Counted from the stretch's first letter, positions 8,518-18,411 are shown. The stretch: 64,000 nucleotides of DNA from Martelella sp. NC20 (GCF_013459645.1 NZ_CP054861.1:1972001-2036000); one strand, 5' to 3'. The notes: generated by a model from the sequence alone, not told the origin. Translations and numbers: made by a program.

Positions 8518-9527
8518 TCGCCGGCCTCCCGCGCGTTTCTGCGGCCAAACAGGTTCTGCCTGAGATATTTCAGGTCGCCGGTGATATTGGGCGACTGCAG
8601 GACCAGGATGAAGATCACCAGCACGGCCTTGATCACGAGATTGTATTCCGAGGGGAAGCCGGCGAGCAGAATGCCGGTGTCGATGGTCTGGATGATCATC
8701 GCCCCGATGACGGCCGCCGAGATCGAGAACCGCCCGCCCATCAGCGAATTGCCGCCGACGACGGTTGCCAGCACCGCGTCAAGCTCGAGCCACAGCCCGG
8801 CATTGTTGGCGTCGGCGCCGCGGATATCGGCGGTGATGATGATGCCGGCGAGCGCCGCGCAGAAGCCGGATGCCATGTAGACGGCGATCAGCAAGACGCG
8901 GGCATTGATGCCGGCCAGCGCGCTTGCCCGCCGGTTGACGCCGATCGCCTCGATCAGCAGCCCGAGCGCGGTGCGCCGGACAAGCAGGATCGCGAATGCC
9001 GCCGTCAGCACCCAGATCCAGACCGGCACGGGGATGCCGAGAACCTCGCCGGAGCCGAGAAAGGCAAAGCCCGGCAGGTTGAAGGTCAGGATCCGCCCCT
9101 CGGTGATCAACTGGGCGATGCCGCGCCCGGAGATCATCAGGATCAGCGTCGCGACGATCGGCTGGATGCCGATGAAGGCGACCAGAACGCCGTTGAACAG
9201 GCCAGCCAGAAGACCGGTGACCACGGCCATCGCGATCGCCGCGACTATGCCATAGCCGGCGCCGATCGTGGCGGCCGCCATCGCGCCGGTGATCGCGATC
9301 ACGGTGCCGACGGAAAGGTCGATGCCGCGGGTGGCGACCACCAGCGTCATGCCGATCGCCAGAAGGGCTACCGGCGCGCCGCGTTTCAGGACGTCGATCA
9401 CCGGGCCGACGAAGCGTCCGCCCGAATATTCGACCTGAAGGAAGCTCGGGAAGAACAGGCTGACAAGCGCCACCAGAACGGCAAGCGTGATCAGTTGCGG
9501 AATGACGCGTTTCAGTCCGGCGGGCAT
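8514..9527 (-). CDS. ytfT: Sugar ABC transporter permease, YtfT-like (probably L-arabinose)
   Basis: 337 aa membrane protein, the partner of the YjfF-like permease. It has repeated hydrophobic segments and the family motif RGIDLSVGTVIAITGAMAA. The C-terminal tail is short and basic (NLFGRRNAREAGE). The ATG at 9527 overlaps the ytfR TGA by one base (TGATG); a GTG one codon upstream is also possible. Four-base overlap with yjfF downstream. Substrate is inferred from the arabinose genes in the same operon. Confidence 0.88.
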   Translation of the reverse strand: MPAGLKRVIPQLITLAVLVALVSLFFPSFLQVEYSGGRFVGPVIDVLKRGAPVALLAIGMTLVVATRGIDLSVGTVIAITGAMAAATIGAGYGIVAAIAMAVVTGLLAGLFNGVLVAFIGIQPIVATLILMISGRGIAQLITEGRILTFNLPGFAFLGSGEVLGIPVPVWIWVLTAAFAILLVRRTALGLLIEAIGVNRRASALAGINARVLLIAVYMASGFCAALAGIIITADIRGADANNAGLWLELDAVLATVVGGNSLMGGRFSISAAVIGAMIIQTIDTGILLAGFPSEYNLVIKAVLVIFILVLQSPNITGDLKYLRQNLFGRRNAREAGE

Positions 9528-11038
9528 CACACGGCCTCCGTCTTTTTCGAGGAGGCGATCGCCTTGACGATATTCTCGGTGTCGATCGCCGAACCCGTCA
9601 GTTCGGCCACGTGATGGCGGTCGCGCACGACGATGACCCGGTCGGAAACCGCGATCAGTTCGTCAAGCTCGGATGAGATGATCAGGATCGCCATGCCCTC
9701 CTCGGTGATGGCCTGGATCAGATGCAGTATCTCGGCATGGGCGCCGACATCGATGCCGCGCGTCGGCTCATCGAGGATCAGGAAGCGCGGGTTCATCGCC
9801 AGCCAGCGGGCGAGCACCACCTTCTGCTGGTTGCCGCCGGACAGTTCGCCGATCGGCTTTTCCGCGCTGGAGGTGCGGATATCGAGCTTTTTGATGTATT
9901 CGGCGGCAAGCCTGTCCTGTTCGGCGCGGCTGATGGGCCGCGCCCAGCCGCGACGGGCCTGCAGCGCCAGCGCGATATTCTCGCGCACCGACAGGTCGGC
10001 GATGATGCCGTCGGTCTTGCGGTCCTCCGGCGCAAAGCCGAAGCCGGCGGCGATCGCCTCGCGCGGATTGGTGATCGAAATCTTGCCGTTGCCATCGGAG
10101 ATCGTGCCGGACTGGGCGCTGCGCACGCCGAAGATCAGCTCCGCGGTTTCGGTGCGACCCGAGCCGAGCAATCCGGCAAGCCCGATGACTTCGCCGCGGT
10201 GGATGTCGAGGTCGAAGGGTTCGACGAAATTGCGCTTTCCCAAGTCGCGGACGGAAATCAGCGGCTCGCTGCCAACCCGGCCCTCGGTGCCGCGGCGCTG
10301 GCCGTGCTGGTCGCTCTCATCGAGCTCGCGCCCGAGCATATGGGAAATCAGCCGGACCCGGTCGAGTTCGGCGGTGTTTTCGGTGGTGATCTTGCAGCCG
10401 TTGCGCAGCACCGTCACGCGGTCTGTCAGCGCAAAGACCTGATCGAGAAAGTGCGAGACGAAGATGATGCCGAGACCCTGATCGCGCAGCTTGCGCACCA
10501 CGGCAAACAGCATCTCGACCTCGCGGGCATCGAGGCTGGCGGTCGGTTCGTCAAGGATCAGCACCTTGCCGGAGAGCGCGACCGCGCGGGCGATGGAGAC
10601 GATCTGCTGGACCGCGACCGAATAGTTGCCGAGGTCGCGGTTGACGTCGATATCGAGGCCGTAGCCGGCGATCATCGCCTCGGCCTCGCGGCGCATGGCG
10701 CGATTGTCGATGACGCCGAAGCGGCGCGGTTCGCGGCCGAAGGTGAGGTTCTGCGCCACCGTGAGGTTGGCCAGCAGGTTGACCTCCTGGTAGACCGTGC
10801 CGATCCCCAGATCCTGGGCTTCAAGCGTCGATCGCGGGGAAATGGTCTGGCCGTCCAGCGTGATCGTGCCGTCGTCACGGCTGTAGGCGCCGGTCAGACA
10901 TTTGATCAGCGTGGATTTGCCAGCGCCGTTTTCGCCCAGGAGGGCGTGAACCTCACCGGCGGCAAGCTCGAAATCGACATTGTCGAGCGCCTTCATGCCA
11001 ACGAAGCTCTTGGTGAGATTTTGAATTGTCAGAAGCAT
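9527..11038 (-). CDS. ytfR: Sugar ABC transporter ATP-binding protein with two ABC domains, YtfR-like
   Basis: 503 aa with two fused nucleotide-binding domains, the usual form for the RbsA/YtfR class. The N-terminal domain has Walker A GENGAGKST (35-43) and Walker B VLILDEPTASLD, but a degenerate signature (YSVAVQQIVSIARA). The C-terminal domain has a degenerate Walker A (GLLGSGRTE) and a full signature LSGGNQQKVVLAR with LILDEPTRGIDVG. The chosen start is the ATG at 11038 (MLLTIQNLTKSF); the frame is open farther upstream, but that sequence is not family-like. It powers import through YtfT/YjfF. Confidence 0.9.
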   Translation of the reverse strand: MLLTIQNLTKSFVGMKALDNVDFELAAGEVHALLGENGAGKSTLIKCLTGAYSRDDGTITLDGQTISPRSTLEAQDLGIGTVYQEVNLLANLTVAQNLTFGREPRRFGVIDNRAMRREAEAMIAGYGLDIDVNRDLGNYSVAVQQIVSIARAVALSGKVLILDEPTASLDAREVEMLFAVVRKLRDQGLGIIFVSHFLDQVFALTDRVTVLRNGCKITTENTAELDRVRLISHMLGRELDESDQHGQRRGTEGRVGSEPLISVRDLGKRNFVEPFDLDIHRGEVIGLAGLLGSGRTETAELIFGVRSAQSGTISDGNGKISITNPREAIAAGFGFAPEDRKTDGIIADLSVRENIALALQARRGWARPISRAEQDRLAAEYIKKLDIRTSSAEKPIGELSGGNQQKVVLARWLAMNPRFLILDEPTRGIDVGAHAEILHLIQAITEEGMAILIISSELDELIAVSDRVIVVRDRHHVAELTGSAIDTENIVKAIASSKKTEAV

Positions 11039-11126
11039 TTTCGAGCACCTTGGATCGATCGCGCGGCGCTTATGCATGCCGAGGCGGCCGGGGCCCCGAT
11101 GACCCCGACCGCGCCCGGGAGGATGC

Positions 11127-12077
11127 TTAGTAGCCGAGGCTCTTGCGGCGCTCCGCCTCACCCTGCGGATCGTCTGCCTGGGTGTAGAGCTTCGATTCGG
11201 TCTGGATGAATTTCGGCGGCATGGTGCCGTCCTTCATGTAGGCGGCAAGCGCGTCGAAGGCGGGACCGGCCATGTTCGGCGTCAATTCCACCGTGGCGTT
11301 CGCCTCGCCGGCGGCCATGGCCTGGAAATAGTCCGGAACCGCGTCGATCGCGACGACCAGAATGTCGGAGCCGGGCTTCAGGCCGGCTTCCTTGATCGCC
11401 TGGATGGCGCCGACGGCCATGTCGTCATTATGGGCATAGAGCGCGCAGATGTCGGCGCCGCCATTTTCGACCTGCAGGAAGCTTTCCATGACTTCCTTGC
11501 CCTGCGAGCGGGTGAAATCGCCGGTCTGGCTCCGGACGATCTCGATATTGGCATGGCCATCGATCGCGTTGCGGAAGCCGGTGGCGCGGTCGATCGCCGG
11601 CGACGAGCCTGTGGTGCCCTGCAGTTCGACGACGCGGCAATCCTTGTCGCCGACCGTGTCAACCAGCCAGCCGCCGGCGACTTCGCCTTCATGGACGAGG
11701 TTGGAGCCGACAGCCGTCAGATAGAGGTCGTCGGAGCTGTCGACCTGGCGGTCGAGCAGGATCACCGGAATATCGGCATCCTTGGCTTCTTCCAGCGCGC
11801 TGTCCCAGCCGGTGGCGACGACCGGAGCAAGCAGGATGGCGTCGACGCCCTGGGCCACGAAGGCGCGGATGGCGGCGATCTGGTTTTCCTGCTTCTGCTG
11901 GGCATCGGAGAATTTCAGGTCGATGCCACGCTCTTCAGCCTGTTGTTTGGTCAGCGTGGTCTCTGCCGCGCGCCAGCCCGATTCGGAGCCGATCTGCGAA
12001 AACCCGACGGTCTGCGCCGAGGCGGCTGCTGCCGTCATGGTGATCGCGGCCACGGTTGTAAGAAATAGCGTTTTCAT
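11127..12077 (-). CDS. ytfQ: Periplasmic sugar-binding protein, YtfQ-like (probably L-arabinose)
   Basis: 316 aa. A signal peptide of about 22 residues ends ASA before QTVGFSQIG. The mature part is a periplasmic-binding protein of type I fold, with GFSQIGSESGWR, QVDSSDDLYLTAVGSN and HNDDMAVGAIQAIKEAG, close to the YtfQ galactofuranose-binding family. It is the first gene of the operon. The 88-base gap to ytfR is GC-rich with hairpin potential (CGGGG/CCCCG arms around 11088-11106), which commonly lets the binding protein be made in excess. Furanose or pyranose arabinose specificity is unknown. ATG at 12077. Confidence 0.88.
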   Translation of the reverse strand: MKTLFLTTVAAITMTAAAASAQTVGFSQIGSESGWRAAETTLTKQQAEERGIDLKFSDAQQKQENQIAAIRAFVAQGVDAILLAPVVATGWDSALEEAKDADIPVILLDRQVDSSDDLYLTAVGSNLVHEGEVAGGWLVDTVGDKDCRVVELQGTTGSSPAIDRATGFRNAIDGHANIEIVRSQTGDFTRSQGKEVMESFLQVENGGADICALYAHNDDMAVGAIQAIKEAGLKPGSDILVVAIDAVPDYFQAMAAGEANATVELTPNMAGPAFDALAAYMKDGTMPPKFIQTESKLYTQADDPQGEAERRKSLGY

Positions 12078-12317
12078 CTGTTATGTCCTCCCGTTAACAG
12101 AACGCGGCAAGGCTTTGCCGCAGGCGCGGGCGGCGCGGTATCGAACCACCCGGCAATACGCCAGAACAGAGCATACGGCTGGAGGTATCTCCTCCCGTCA
12201 CAGCCGTTGTGCCTCGCGACAACCGATGGGTTTGCCCGTTCCGGCTCCCGCAAAAAATGTCCTTGCGATGAGGCGAGTGTTGCAATTTACCGTTATACAG
12301 ACAAATGAATAATCGTG

Positions 12318-12335
12318 TTTCTGATATAGCAGAAA
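12318..12335. promoter_or_regulatory. Inverted repeat in the ytfQ-lysR divergent region, candidate LysR operator
   Basis: TTTCTG (12318-12323) and CAGAAA (12330-12335) form a perfect six-base dyad with a six-base spacer, ending four bases before the LysR start codon. LysR regulators commonly bind T-N11-A dyads in the divergent region and repress their own gene. The rest of 12078-12339 is AT-rich near 12285-12320 and holds no ORF. No experimental basis; a candidate only. Confidence 0.35.
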
Positions 12336-12339
12336 TGGT

Positions 12340-13353
12340 ATGGATATGACGGGAAGCGGCGAGCGTTACAGCGGACAGGACGAGTTTATCCGGCGTGGAT
12401 TGCGGTTTTCGCAGATGCGGCTGATCGCGCTGCTCGACCGCAAGGGCCAGATATCGTCGGCCGCCGCCCAGCTCGGCATGACCCAGTCGGCGGCCTCGCG
12501 GCTGCTGTCGGAACTGGAGCACACCGTCGGCGCCAAGCTCTACGAACGTCACGGCCGCGGCGTCGAACTGACCGAGGCCGGGCAGGCGATGGCCGAGCAG
12601 GCGCTGGTTATCCTCAACCAGCTCGATTACGCCCACCGCGAGATCGCCCAGATCGTCGAGGGCGCGCGCGGGCTGGTGCGCATGGGCGCGGTTACCGGCC
12701 CCTCGCTGCAACTGATCATGCCGGTCATCCGGCAGCTCCGGAAAAACTTTCCCGAGATCGAGCTTTCGGTGCTGGTCGACACCTCCGACAAGCTGGCCGA
12801 GGCGTTGTTTTCCCACGACATCGATTTCTATATCGGCCGCCTGCCGGAGGATATGGATGCCAAATCCGTGACCATGCGGCCGCTCGGGGTGGAACCGGTG
12901 GTCATGATCGCGGGCGTCCACCATCCGCTCGCCGGCAGGGAATCGATCTCGATCGGCGACTGCCTGGAGTATGACTGGGTGCTGCAGCCGGTCGGCGCGC
13001 CGATGCGGCGTTCGGTGGAGGCTCATCTGATGGCGAACGGCTTCCAGCTTCCCCGCCATGTGTTCGTCACCACATCGCCGCTGCTCTCGTTCGCCATGAT
13101 CGCGGAAACCGACGCGGTGACGCCGGTCGCCCGACCGGTGGCGGACTTCTTTCATACGGGCGGCAAGCTCGGCGCGGCGATCTGCCAGTTGCCGGTGCGC
13201 GAACGGATCGACGTCAGCGCCTATTCGATCATCCAGCGGGTGGCCGCGCTTCAGCCGCCGCCGGTCAAGCGCGTGCTGGCGTTGATCGAACACGAGATCG
13301 CGCTTCACCCCGACCAGTTTCCCGAAAGCGGATCGCGGGGGGTGCAGAATTGA
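12340..13353 (+). CDS. LysR-family regulator of the arabinose/YtfQ operon, GbpR-like
   Basis: 337 aa. A winged helix-turn-helix at about 25-85 contains the LysR signature AAAQLGMTQSAASRLLSELE. The effector-binding domain covers residues about 110-315. It is divergent from ytfQ, the usual arrangement for a LysR protein controlling a neighbouring catabolic operon. The organisation recalls Agrobacterium GbpR, which controls the sugar-binding protein ChvE, and the sequence style fits that subgroup. Effector is probably L-arabinose or a derivative (inference). Start is the ATG at 12340; a second ATG two codons in is possible. Confidence 0.85.
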   Translation: MDMTGSGERYSGQDEFIRRGLRFSQMRLIALLDRKGQISSAAAQLGMTQSAASRLLSELEHTVGAKLYERHGRGVELTEAGQAMAEQALVILNQLDYAHREIAQIVEGARGLVRMGAVTGPSLQLIMPVIRQLRKNFPEIELSVLVDTSDKLAEALFSHDIDFYIGRLPEDMDAKSVTMRPLGVEPVVMIAGVHHPLAGRESISIGDCLEYDWVLQPVGAPMRRSVEAHLMANGFQLPRHVFVTTSPLLSFAMIAETDAVTPVARPVADFFHTGGKLGAAICQLPVRERIDVSAYSIIQRVAALQPPPVKRVLALIEHEIALHPDQFPESGSRGVQN

Positions 13354-13425
13354 TCTTAGTCAATGCGCGGTTCGATGGGACGCGCAGATTGAGGCCATCA
13401 ATCCTGCATAAGGGAGCAAACAGAC

Positions 13426-13836
13426 ATGTTCAGGAAGATCATCGTTCCGGTCGATATTTCGACCCTCGACAAGGGCGTCGATATCTTCAGGAAGGCCGCC
13501 AGCCTTCTGGATGAAGGCGGGAAAATCGTTCTCCTGCACGTTATCGAGGAAGTGCCGTCCTACCTCGCGATCGACGTGCCGGCCGATCTGATCGAGAACG
13601 CAGCCAATGAGGCTCAGGACAAGCTCGCGAAACTGCGCGGCGATACCGGCGTGGATGCCGAGATCGAATTGCGCAGCGGTCCTCCGGCGCGTGAAATTCT
13701 CGCCTGCGCCAGGGAGCAGGACGCCGACCTGATCATCATCGCCTCGCATCGGCCGGATTTTTCGAACTATCTGCTGGGCTCGACCGCCGACAGGGTGGTG
13801 CGTCATGCCGGTTGCTCGGTGCTGGTGCGCCGATAA
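13426..13836 (+). CDS. Universal stress protein (UspA family)
   Basis: 136 aa single Usp domain. It starts with FRKIIVPVD and ends with the nucleotide-binding region LLGSTADRVVRHAGCSVLVRR, where GST-A and the closing strand form the phosphate loop. The canonical G-2X-G-9X-G(S/T) is partly lost, because HRPDFSNYLLGS replaces the first glycines, so ATP binding is uncertain. Cytoplasmic, likely stress-induced, no specific partner. It is followed 54 bases later by a DksA-like gene. Confidence 0.9.
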   Translation: MFRKIIVPVDISTLDKGVDIFRKAASLLDEGGKIVLLHVIEEVPSYLAIDVPADLIENAANEAQDKLAKLRGDTGVDAEIELRSGPPAREILACAREQDADLIIIASHRPDFSNYLLGSTADRVVRHAGCSVLVRR

Positions 13837-13890
13837 CCAAATTACCGTGGGGCTTCCTGCCGTGAGGCACGGATAGCCGAGGAGAACATC

Positions 13891-14211
13891 ATGGACGTTG
13901 CACATTACAAGGCCGTGCTGGAAGCGCGCCAGGCCGAAATCCTGAAACGGCTGCGCCGGATCGACGACGATCTCGGCCGGACCCGAAATCCCGACAGCGC
14001 GGAACGGGCGACCGAGGCTGAAAATGACGAGGTGCTGGAAGAGTTCGGCCATGTCGGTTCGGACGAGTTGAAGGCGCTTGCCGCCGCCCTGGAGCGCGTC
14101 GAAGACGGCACCTACGGCATATGCGTGAAATGCGGCAAGCCGATTTCCGCGGAACGGCTTGAGGCCGTGCCGCAGACGCCGTTCTGCAAGGCATGCGCCG
14201 CCAAGCTCTGA
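13891..14211 (+). CDS. DksA/TraR family zinc-finger protein
   Basis: 106 aa. An N-terminal helical part (EARQAEILKRLRRIDDDLG) is followed by a four-cysteine zinc finger: Cys78, Cys81, Cys99, Cys102 (CVKCGKP and CKACA). Short DksA-like proteins of this kind bind in the RNA polymerase secondary channel. It is shorter than E. coli DksA (151 aa), and the coiled-coil tip lacks the DxxDxA acidic pattern, so its effect on transcription may differ. A GAGGAG ribosome site precedes the ATG. It probably shares a transcript with the UspA gene. Confidence 0.85.
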   Translation: MDVAHYKAVLEARQAEILKRLRRIDDDLGRTRNPDSAERATEAENDEVLEEFGHVGSDELKALAAALERVEDGTYGICVKCGKPISAERLEAVPQTPFCKACAAKL

Positions 14212-14290
14212 CCGAGCTGAGATCTGCTTTGACAGCGGGCTCTTACGCAGCCACTATGCTGCCGTTCAACGCGGCAGCAGGGAGGTGCGT

Positions 14291-14803
14291 ATGACGGTAT
14301 TCAGATTGGGACTGGCGGCGGCGCTGATGGTCGCGGGGCCGGTTTTCGCCCAGGATGAGCAGGTGCGGTATTCCGACGCGCCAATCGCGAATTGTCTGGC
14401 CGCCGCCGAGACGCCGGAGGCGATGCGGGCCTGTGTCGGGCTCGCGGCGGCGCAATGCGTCGATGCCTCGGATTATGGCTCGACCACGATCGGCATGATG
14501 GAATGCGCCGAAAAGGAAACCGCCTTCTGGGATGGCAGGCTGAACGAAACCTACAAGGCGATGATGGCGCGCGCGAAAAAGGCCGATGCGATGAACGAGG
14601 GCGATCCGCGCATCGTCGAAAAGATCGCCGACAGTCTGCGTGACATGCAGCGCGCCTGGATCCCCTATCGCGATGCCACCTGCACCTTCGCCTATTCGAC
14701 CGGCATGGGCGGCACGATCGCGCAGACGATCACCTCCAATTGCCAGCTCGATATGACGGCCGAACAGTATATTTATCTGGAGGGCGCCTGGCCGTCCTAC
14801 TGA
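14291..14803 (+). CDS. DUF1311 (LprI-like) periplasmic protein
   Basis: 170 aa. The signal peptide is MTVFRLGLAAALMVAGPVFA, cleaved before QDEQ. The mature protein has paired cysteines and the pattern MECAEKETAFWDGRLNETYKAMM...MQRAWIPYRDATCTF, which is the DUF1311 signature shared with the lysozyme-inhibitor LprI of mycobacteria. The function in alphaproteobacteria is not established. The ATG at 14291 follows a perfect GGAGGT at 14281-14286. The frame is open upstream into the DksA-like gene but without a usable start. Confidence 0.82.
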   Translation: MTVFRLGLAAALMVAGPVFAQDEQVRYSDAPIANCLAAAETPEAMRACVGLAAAQCVDASDYGSTTIGMMECAEKETAFWDGRLNETYKAMMARAKKADAMNEGDPRIVEKIADSLRDMQRAWIPYRDATCTFAYSTGMGGTIAQTITSNCQLDMTAEQYIYLEGAWPSY

Positions 14804-14864
14804 GGCGATGGACGCGGGCTCGTCTGCGTTGTAAAGGCGGGCAGACCCATTTCAGGTGAGCTCC

Positions 14865-15359
14865 ATGCTGATACGCGACGCCGGCGAGGCCGATCTTCCC
14901 GCCATTCTCGAGATATACAATGATGCCGTGATCCATTCGACCGCGATCTGGAACGAGATCGTGGTCGATCTCGACAACCGTACGGCCTGGCTGGCCGCGC
15001 GCCGCGCCAGGGACTTTCCGGTGCTGGCGGCAGAGCGCGACGGCGTGGTCCTCGGCTATGCGAGCTATGGCGACTGGCGGGCCTTTGACGGCTACCGCCA
15101 TACCGTCGAGCATTCGGTCTATGTCCGCAGCGATGTGCGCGGCGGCGGCATCGGCCGGGCGCTGATGGAGGCCCTGCTCGTCTATGCCAAAAATGCGGGC
15201 GTCCACGCGATGATCGCCGCGATCGAGGCGGGCAACGCACCCTCGATCGCGCTGCATGAGCGCCTCGGCTTCTTCCACACCGGACGCTACCCTCAAGTCG
15301 GCGTCAAGTTCGGCCGCTGGCTCGATCTCGTCACCATGCAGTATCTGTTCGCGGAATGA
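14865..15359 (+). CDS. GNAT family N-acetyltransferase, phosphinothricin-acetyltransferase-like
   Basis: 164 aa GNAT fold. The acetyl-CoA loop is RGGGIGRAL near residue 102, followed by IEAGNAPSIALHERLGF, both characteristic of the Pat/Bar/MddA subgroup that acetylates phosphinothricin, methionine sulfoximine or methionine sulfone. The N-terminal IYNDAVIHSTAIWNE also fits this subgroup. The true substrate is probably a natural amino-acid analogue. ATG at 14865 follows AGGTGAG; an upstream GTG at 14856 overlaps that site and is less likely. Its stop abuts the convergent glpK stop with no spacer. Confidence 0.85.
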   Translation: MLIRDAGEADLPAILEIYNDAVIHSTAIWNEIVVDLDNRTAWLAARRARDFPVLAAERDGVVLGYASYGDWRAFDGYRHTVEHSVYVRSDVRGGGIGRALMEALLVYAKNAGVHAMIAAIEAGNAPSIALHERLGFFHTGRYPQVGVKFGRWLDLVTMQYLFAE

Positions 15360-16850
15360 TCAGATCGCCCCGAGCGTGCGGCTGACGGCGTTTTTCCAGC
15401 CCTTGTAGAGCCGCTCGCGGGTGGTCTCGTCCATCGACGGCGTGAACTGGCGGTCGAGCGCCCAGATCTTCGAGAATTCGTCGCGATCGGGGTAAATTCC
15501 GGCGCGGCTGCCGGCCAGCCATGCGGCGCCCAGCGTGGTGGTTTCGACCACTTTCGGCCGGTCGACGGCAACGCCCAGAATGTCGGAGAGAAACTGCATG
15601 GTCCAGTCATTGGCGCTCATGCCGCCATCGACGCGCAGGATATTGGCGCTGTCGGAACTGCCCCAGTCATCCTGCATCGCTTCCAGCAGATCGCGGGTCT
15701 GGTAGCCGACGCTTTGAAGGGCGGCGCGGGCGAATTCGGCGGGGCCGGAATTGCGCGTCAGCCCGAAGATCGCGCCCCGGCTTTCAGCGTCCCAATAGGG
15801 CGCGCCAAGGCCGGTGAAGGCCGGCACCATGTAGAGCGTCTGTTTGGCATCGGCGGATTTCGCCAGCGCGTCGGTCTCGCGCGCATGGCGGATCACCTTC
15901 AGTCCGTCGCGCAGCCACTGCACCACGGCGCCTGCGATGAAGATCGAGCCTTCGAGCGCGTAGGTGGGCTTGCCGTCGAACTGATAGGCAATGGTGGTCA
16001 GCATCCGGTTCTTACTCAAGACCATCTTGTCGCCGGTGTTCAGCAGCGCGAAACAGCCGGTGCCATAGGTCGATTTCATCATGCCGGGGTCAAAGCAGGC
16101 CTGGCCGATGGTTGCCGCCTGCTGGTCGCCGGCAACGCCGTAGATCGGGATCTCGCGGCCGAACAGGTCGGCCCGCGTCATGCCGAAATCGGCGGCGCAG
16201 TCCTTCACCTCCGGCAGCATCGCCTGAGGAATGTTCAGGAGCTTGCAGATATCGGCGTCCCATTCGCCCTCCCGGATATTGTAGAGCATGGTCCGCGCCG
16301 CATTGGTGGCGTCCGTCACGTGCGAGCGCCCGCCGGTCAGCCGCCAGATCAGATAGGTGTCGACCGTGCCGAAGGCGAGGCTTCCGTCCTCGGCCTTCTG
16401 TCGCGCGCCCTCGACATTGTCGAGCAGCCAGGCGAGCTTGGTCGCCGAAAAATAAGGGTCGAGCAGCAGGCCGGTGGCCGAGGTGATGAAATCCTCATGC
16501 CCGTCCTCGCGCAGCTTGGCGCAGCGGTCGGCGGTGCGCCGGTCCTGCCAGACGATGGCGTTGTGGATCGGCCGCCCGGTGTCGCGGTCCCAGACGATCA
16601 CGGTCTCGCGCTGGTTGGCGATGCCGATCGCGGCGATGTCGGATGTGGCAACCTCGGCGCGCTCGATCGCCTCGCGGCAGGTGGCGGCGACCGTCGACCA
16701 GATGTCGGCGGGATCGTGCTCGACATGGCCGGAGGCCGGATAATGCTGGGGGAATTCCTCCTGCGCGGACGCCACGATCTTCATCGCGTCATCGAAAATG
16801 ATGGCGCGGCTCGACGTCGTGCCCTGGTCGATTGCCAGAATATGGCCCAT
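15360..16850 (-). CDS. glpK: Glycerol kinase
   Basis: 496 aa, standard GlpK length. It makes sn-glycerol 3-phosphate from glycerol and ATP. FGGY-kinase blocks: [15 protein letters not shown] at the N-terminus, [43 protein letters not shown] and [20 protein letters not shown]. It lies 25 bases downstream of glpD in the same direction, so the two form a glpD-glpK operon for glycerol use. No glpF-type facilitator is adjacent (aqpZ is far away at 54865). ATG at 16850. Confidence 0.97.
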   Translation of the reverse strand: MGHILAIDQGTTSSRAIIFDDAMKIVASAQEEFPQHYPASGHVEHDPADIWSTVAATCREAIERAEVATSDIAAIGIANQRETVIVWDRDTGRPIHNAIVWQDRRTADRCAKLREDGHEDFITSATGLLLDPYFSATKLAWLLDNVEGARQKAEDGSLAFGTVDTYLIWRLTGGRSHVTDATNAARTMLYNIREGEWDADICKLLNIPQAMLPEVKDCAADFGMTRADLFGREIPIYGVAGDQQAATIGQACFDPGMMKSTYGTGCFALLNTGDKMVLSKNRMLTTIAYQFDGKPTYALEGSIFIAGAVVQWLRDGLKVIRHARETDALAKSADAKQTLYMVPAFTGLGAPYWDAESRGAIFGLTRNSGPAEFARAALQSVGYQTRDLLEAMQDDWGSSDSANILRVDGGMSANDWTMQFLSDILGVAVDRPKVVETTTLGAAWLAGSRAGIYPDRDEFSKIWALDRQFTPSMDETTRERLYKGWKNAVSRTLGAI

Positions 16851-16875
16851 GGGTTTCTCCTCCCCGTTTTTGCTT

Positions 16876-18378
16876 TCAGCCAGCCGCCTTCAGCCAGTCG
16901 TCAAGTGCCGCGATCTCTTCCGCGCTCATCCTGAGGCCGCACTTGGTGCGACGATAGACGATATCCTCCGCCGTGCGGGCGAATTCCTTCTCCATGAGCC
17001 ACCGCACCTCGCGCTCGTAAAGCCCGCCGCCGAAATCCCGGCCGAGATCGGCGGCGCTTCCGGCCGCGCCCAGAACGTCCCGGCACTCGCTGCCATAGCT
17101 GCGCGCAAGCCGCAAGGCGGCGGAACGCTTCAGGAAAGGGTAATCGCGGACGAGCCTGTCGGGAAGTCCCTTCGCATCGGCGACGGCGAAGTCGCCGCCG
17201 GGCAGGGTCGAGGTCGCCGTCCAGTCGCCGCCGGCCTGTGGAAAATAGTGGGACAGTTTGTGGATAACCGCTTCGGCGAGCTTGCGATGGGTGGTGATCT
17301 TGCCGCCGAAGACGCTGACCAGCGGCGCGCCTTCCTTGCGCAGCGACAGCACGTAATCGCGGGTGGCGGCGGTGGCGGAAGAGGCGCCGTCATCATAAAG
17401 CGGACGGACGCCGGAATAGGTCCAGACGATATCGTCGCGGGTCACGGGCTTTTCGAAATAGTCCGAGGCGAAGCGGCAGAGATAATCCGCTTCCTCGGGC
17501 GTGCATTTGGCCTCGCTGGCCGGGCCGTGATGGTCCTCGTCGGTGGTGCCGATCAGGGTGAAATCCTGCTCATAGGGAATGGCGAAGATGATCCGGCCAT
17601 CGGCTCCTTGAAAGAAATAGCAGCGGTCGTGGTCGTAAAGCTTGCGGGTAACGATATGGCTGCCGCGCACCAGCCGGACCTTTTCCTTCGTGTCGATGCC
17701 GAGCGTGCCTTTCAGCAGATCGGCAACCCAGGGCCCGCCGGCATTCACCAGCGCGCGGGCATGGACCGGTGGCAGGGGACCCGTGGCATCCGCAAGCGAG
17801 ACCTTCCAGAGTGTCGCGCCGTCCTCGTCCGTCACCTGCTCGGCGCCGGTCACCCGCGTACGGGTCATGATCCGCGCGCCGCGTGTCGCCGCGTCGCGCG
17901 CCATCAGCGATACCAGACGGGCATCCTGCACCCAGCAGTCGGAATATTCGAATGCGCGCCGATATTCGTTTTTGAGCGGTTTGCCGGCCTCATCGCGTGA
18001 CAGATCGAGCGTGCGCGTGGCGGGCAGGATCTTGCGGCCGCCGAGATGGTCGTAGAGAAACAGGCCGAGCCGCAGCAGCCACCACGGGCGCAGGCCCTTG
18101 TGGTGCGGCAGCACGAACCGCATCGGCCAGGAAATATGCGGCATCGCCTTCAGCAGCACTTCGCGTTCGATCAGCGCCTCGCGCACCAGCCGGAACTCGT
18201 AATATTCGAGATAGCGCAGCCCGCCATGGTAGAGCTTGGTCGAGGCCGAGGACGTGGCGGAGGCAAGGTCGTTCATCTCCGCGAGCGTGACGGAAAGGCC
18301 GCGGCCGCTGGCATCGCGCGCCACGCCGACGCCGTTGACGCCGCCACCGATGACGAAGATATCGACTGGTTCCGACAT
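16876..18378 (-). CDS. glpD: Aerobic glycerol-3-phosphate dehydrogenase
   Basis: 500 aa FAD enzyme of the inner-membrane face that oxidises glycerol 3-phosphate to dihydroxyacetone phosphate and passes electrons to quinone. The FAD Rossmann loop [17 protein letters not shown] is at the N-terminus, followed by [20 protein letters not shown], and the C-terminal GlpD domain includes [13 protein letters not shown]. The ATG at 18378 has GGGAG six to ten bases upstream; a GTG two codons earlier is less likely. First gene of the glpDK operon, with candidate operator repeats directly upstream. Confidence 0.96.
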   Translation of the reverse strand: MSEPVDIFVIGGGVNGVGVARDASGRGLSVTLAEMNDLASATSSASTKLYHGGLRYLEYYEFRLVREALIEREVLLKAMPHISWPMRFVLPHHKGLRPWWLLRLGLFLYDHLGGRKILPATRTLDLSRDEAGKPLKNEYRRAFEYSDCWVQDARLVSLMARDAATRGARIMTRTRVTGAEQVTDEDGATLWKVSLADATGPLPPVHARALVNAGGPWVADLLKGTLGIDTKEKVRLVRGSHIVTRKLYDHDRCYFFQGADGRIIFAIPYEQDFTLIGTTDEDHHGPASEAKCTPEEADYLCRFASDYFEKPVTRDDIVWTYSGVRPLYDDGASSATAATRDYVLSLRKEGAPLVSVFGGKITTHRKLAEAVIHKLSHYFPQAGGDWTATSTLPGGDFAVADAKGLPDRLVRDYPFLKRSAALRLARSYGSECRDVLGAAGSAADLGRDFGGGLYEREVRWLMEKEFARTAEDIVYRRTKCGLRMSAEEIAALDDWLKAAG

Positions 18379-18411
18379 GCGCACTCCCGCTGCTGAACGG
18401 CGTAAGAATGC

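Noticed and set aside
5788..11209. Long plus-strand frames opposite araB (5788-7488) and ytfR (9722-11209)
   Set aside because: Both are antisense to clear family members, have no ribosome site at a family-like start and read as low-complexity His/Arg/Gly-rich sequence typical of shadow frames.
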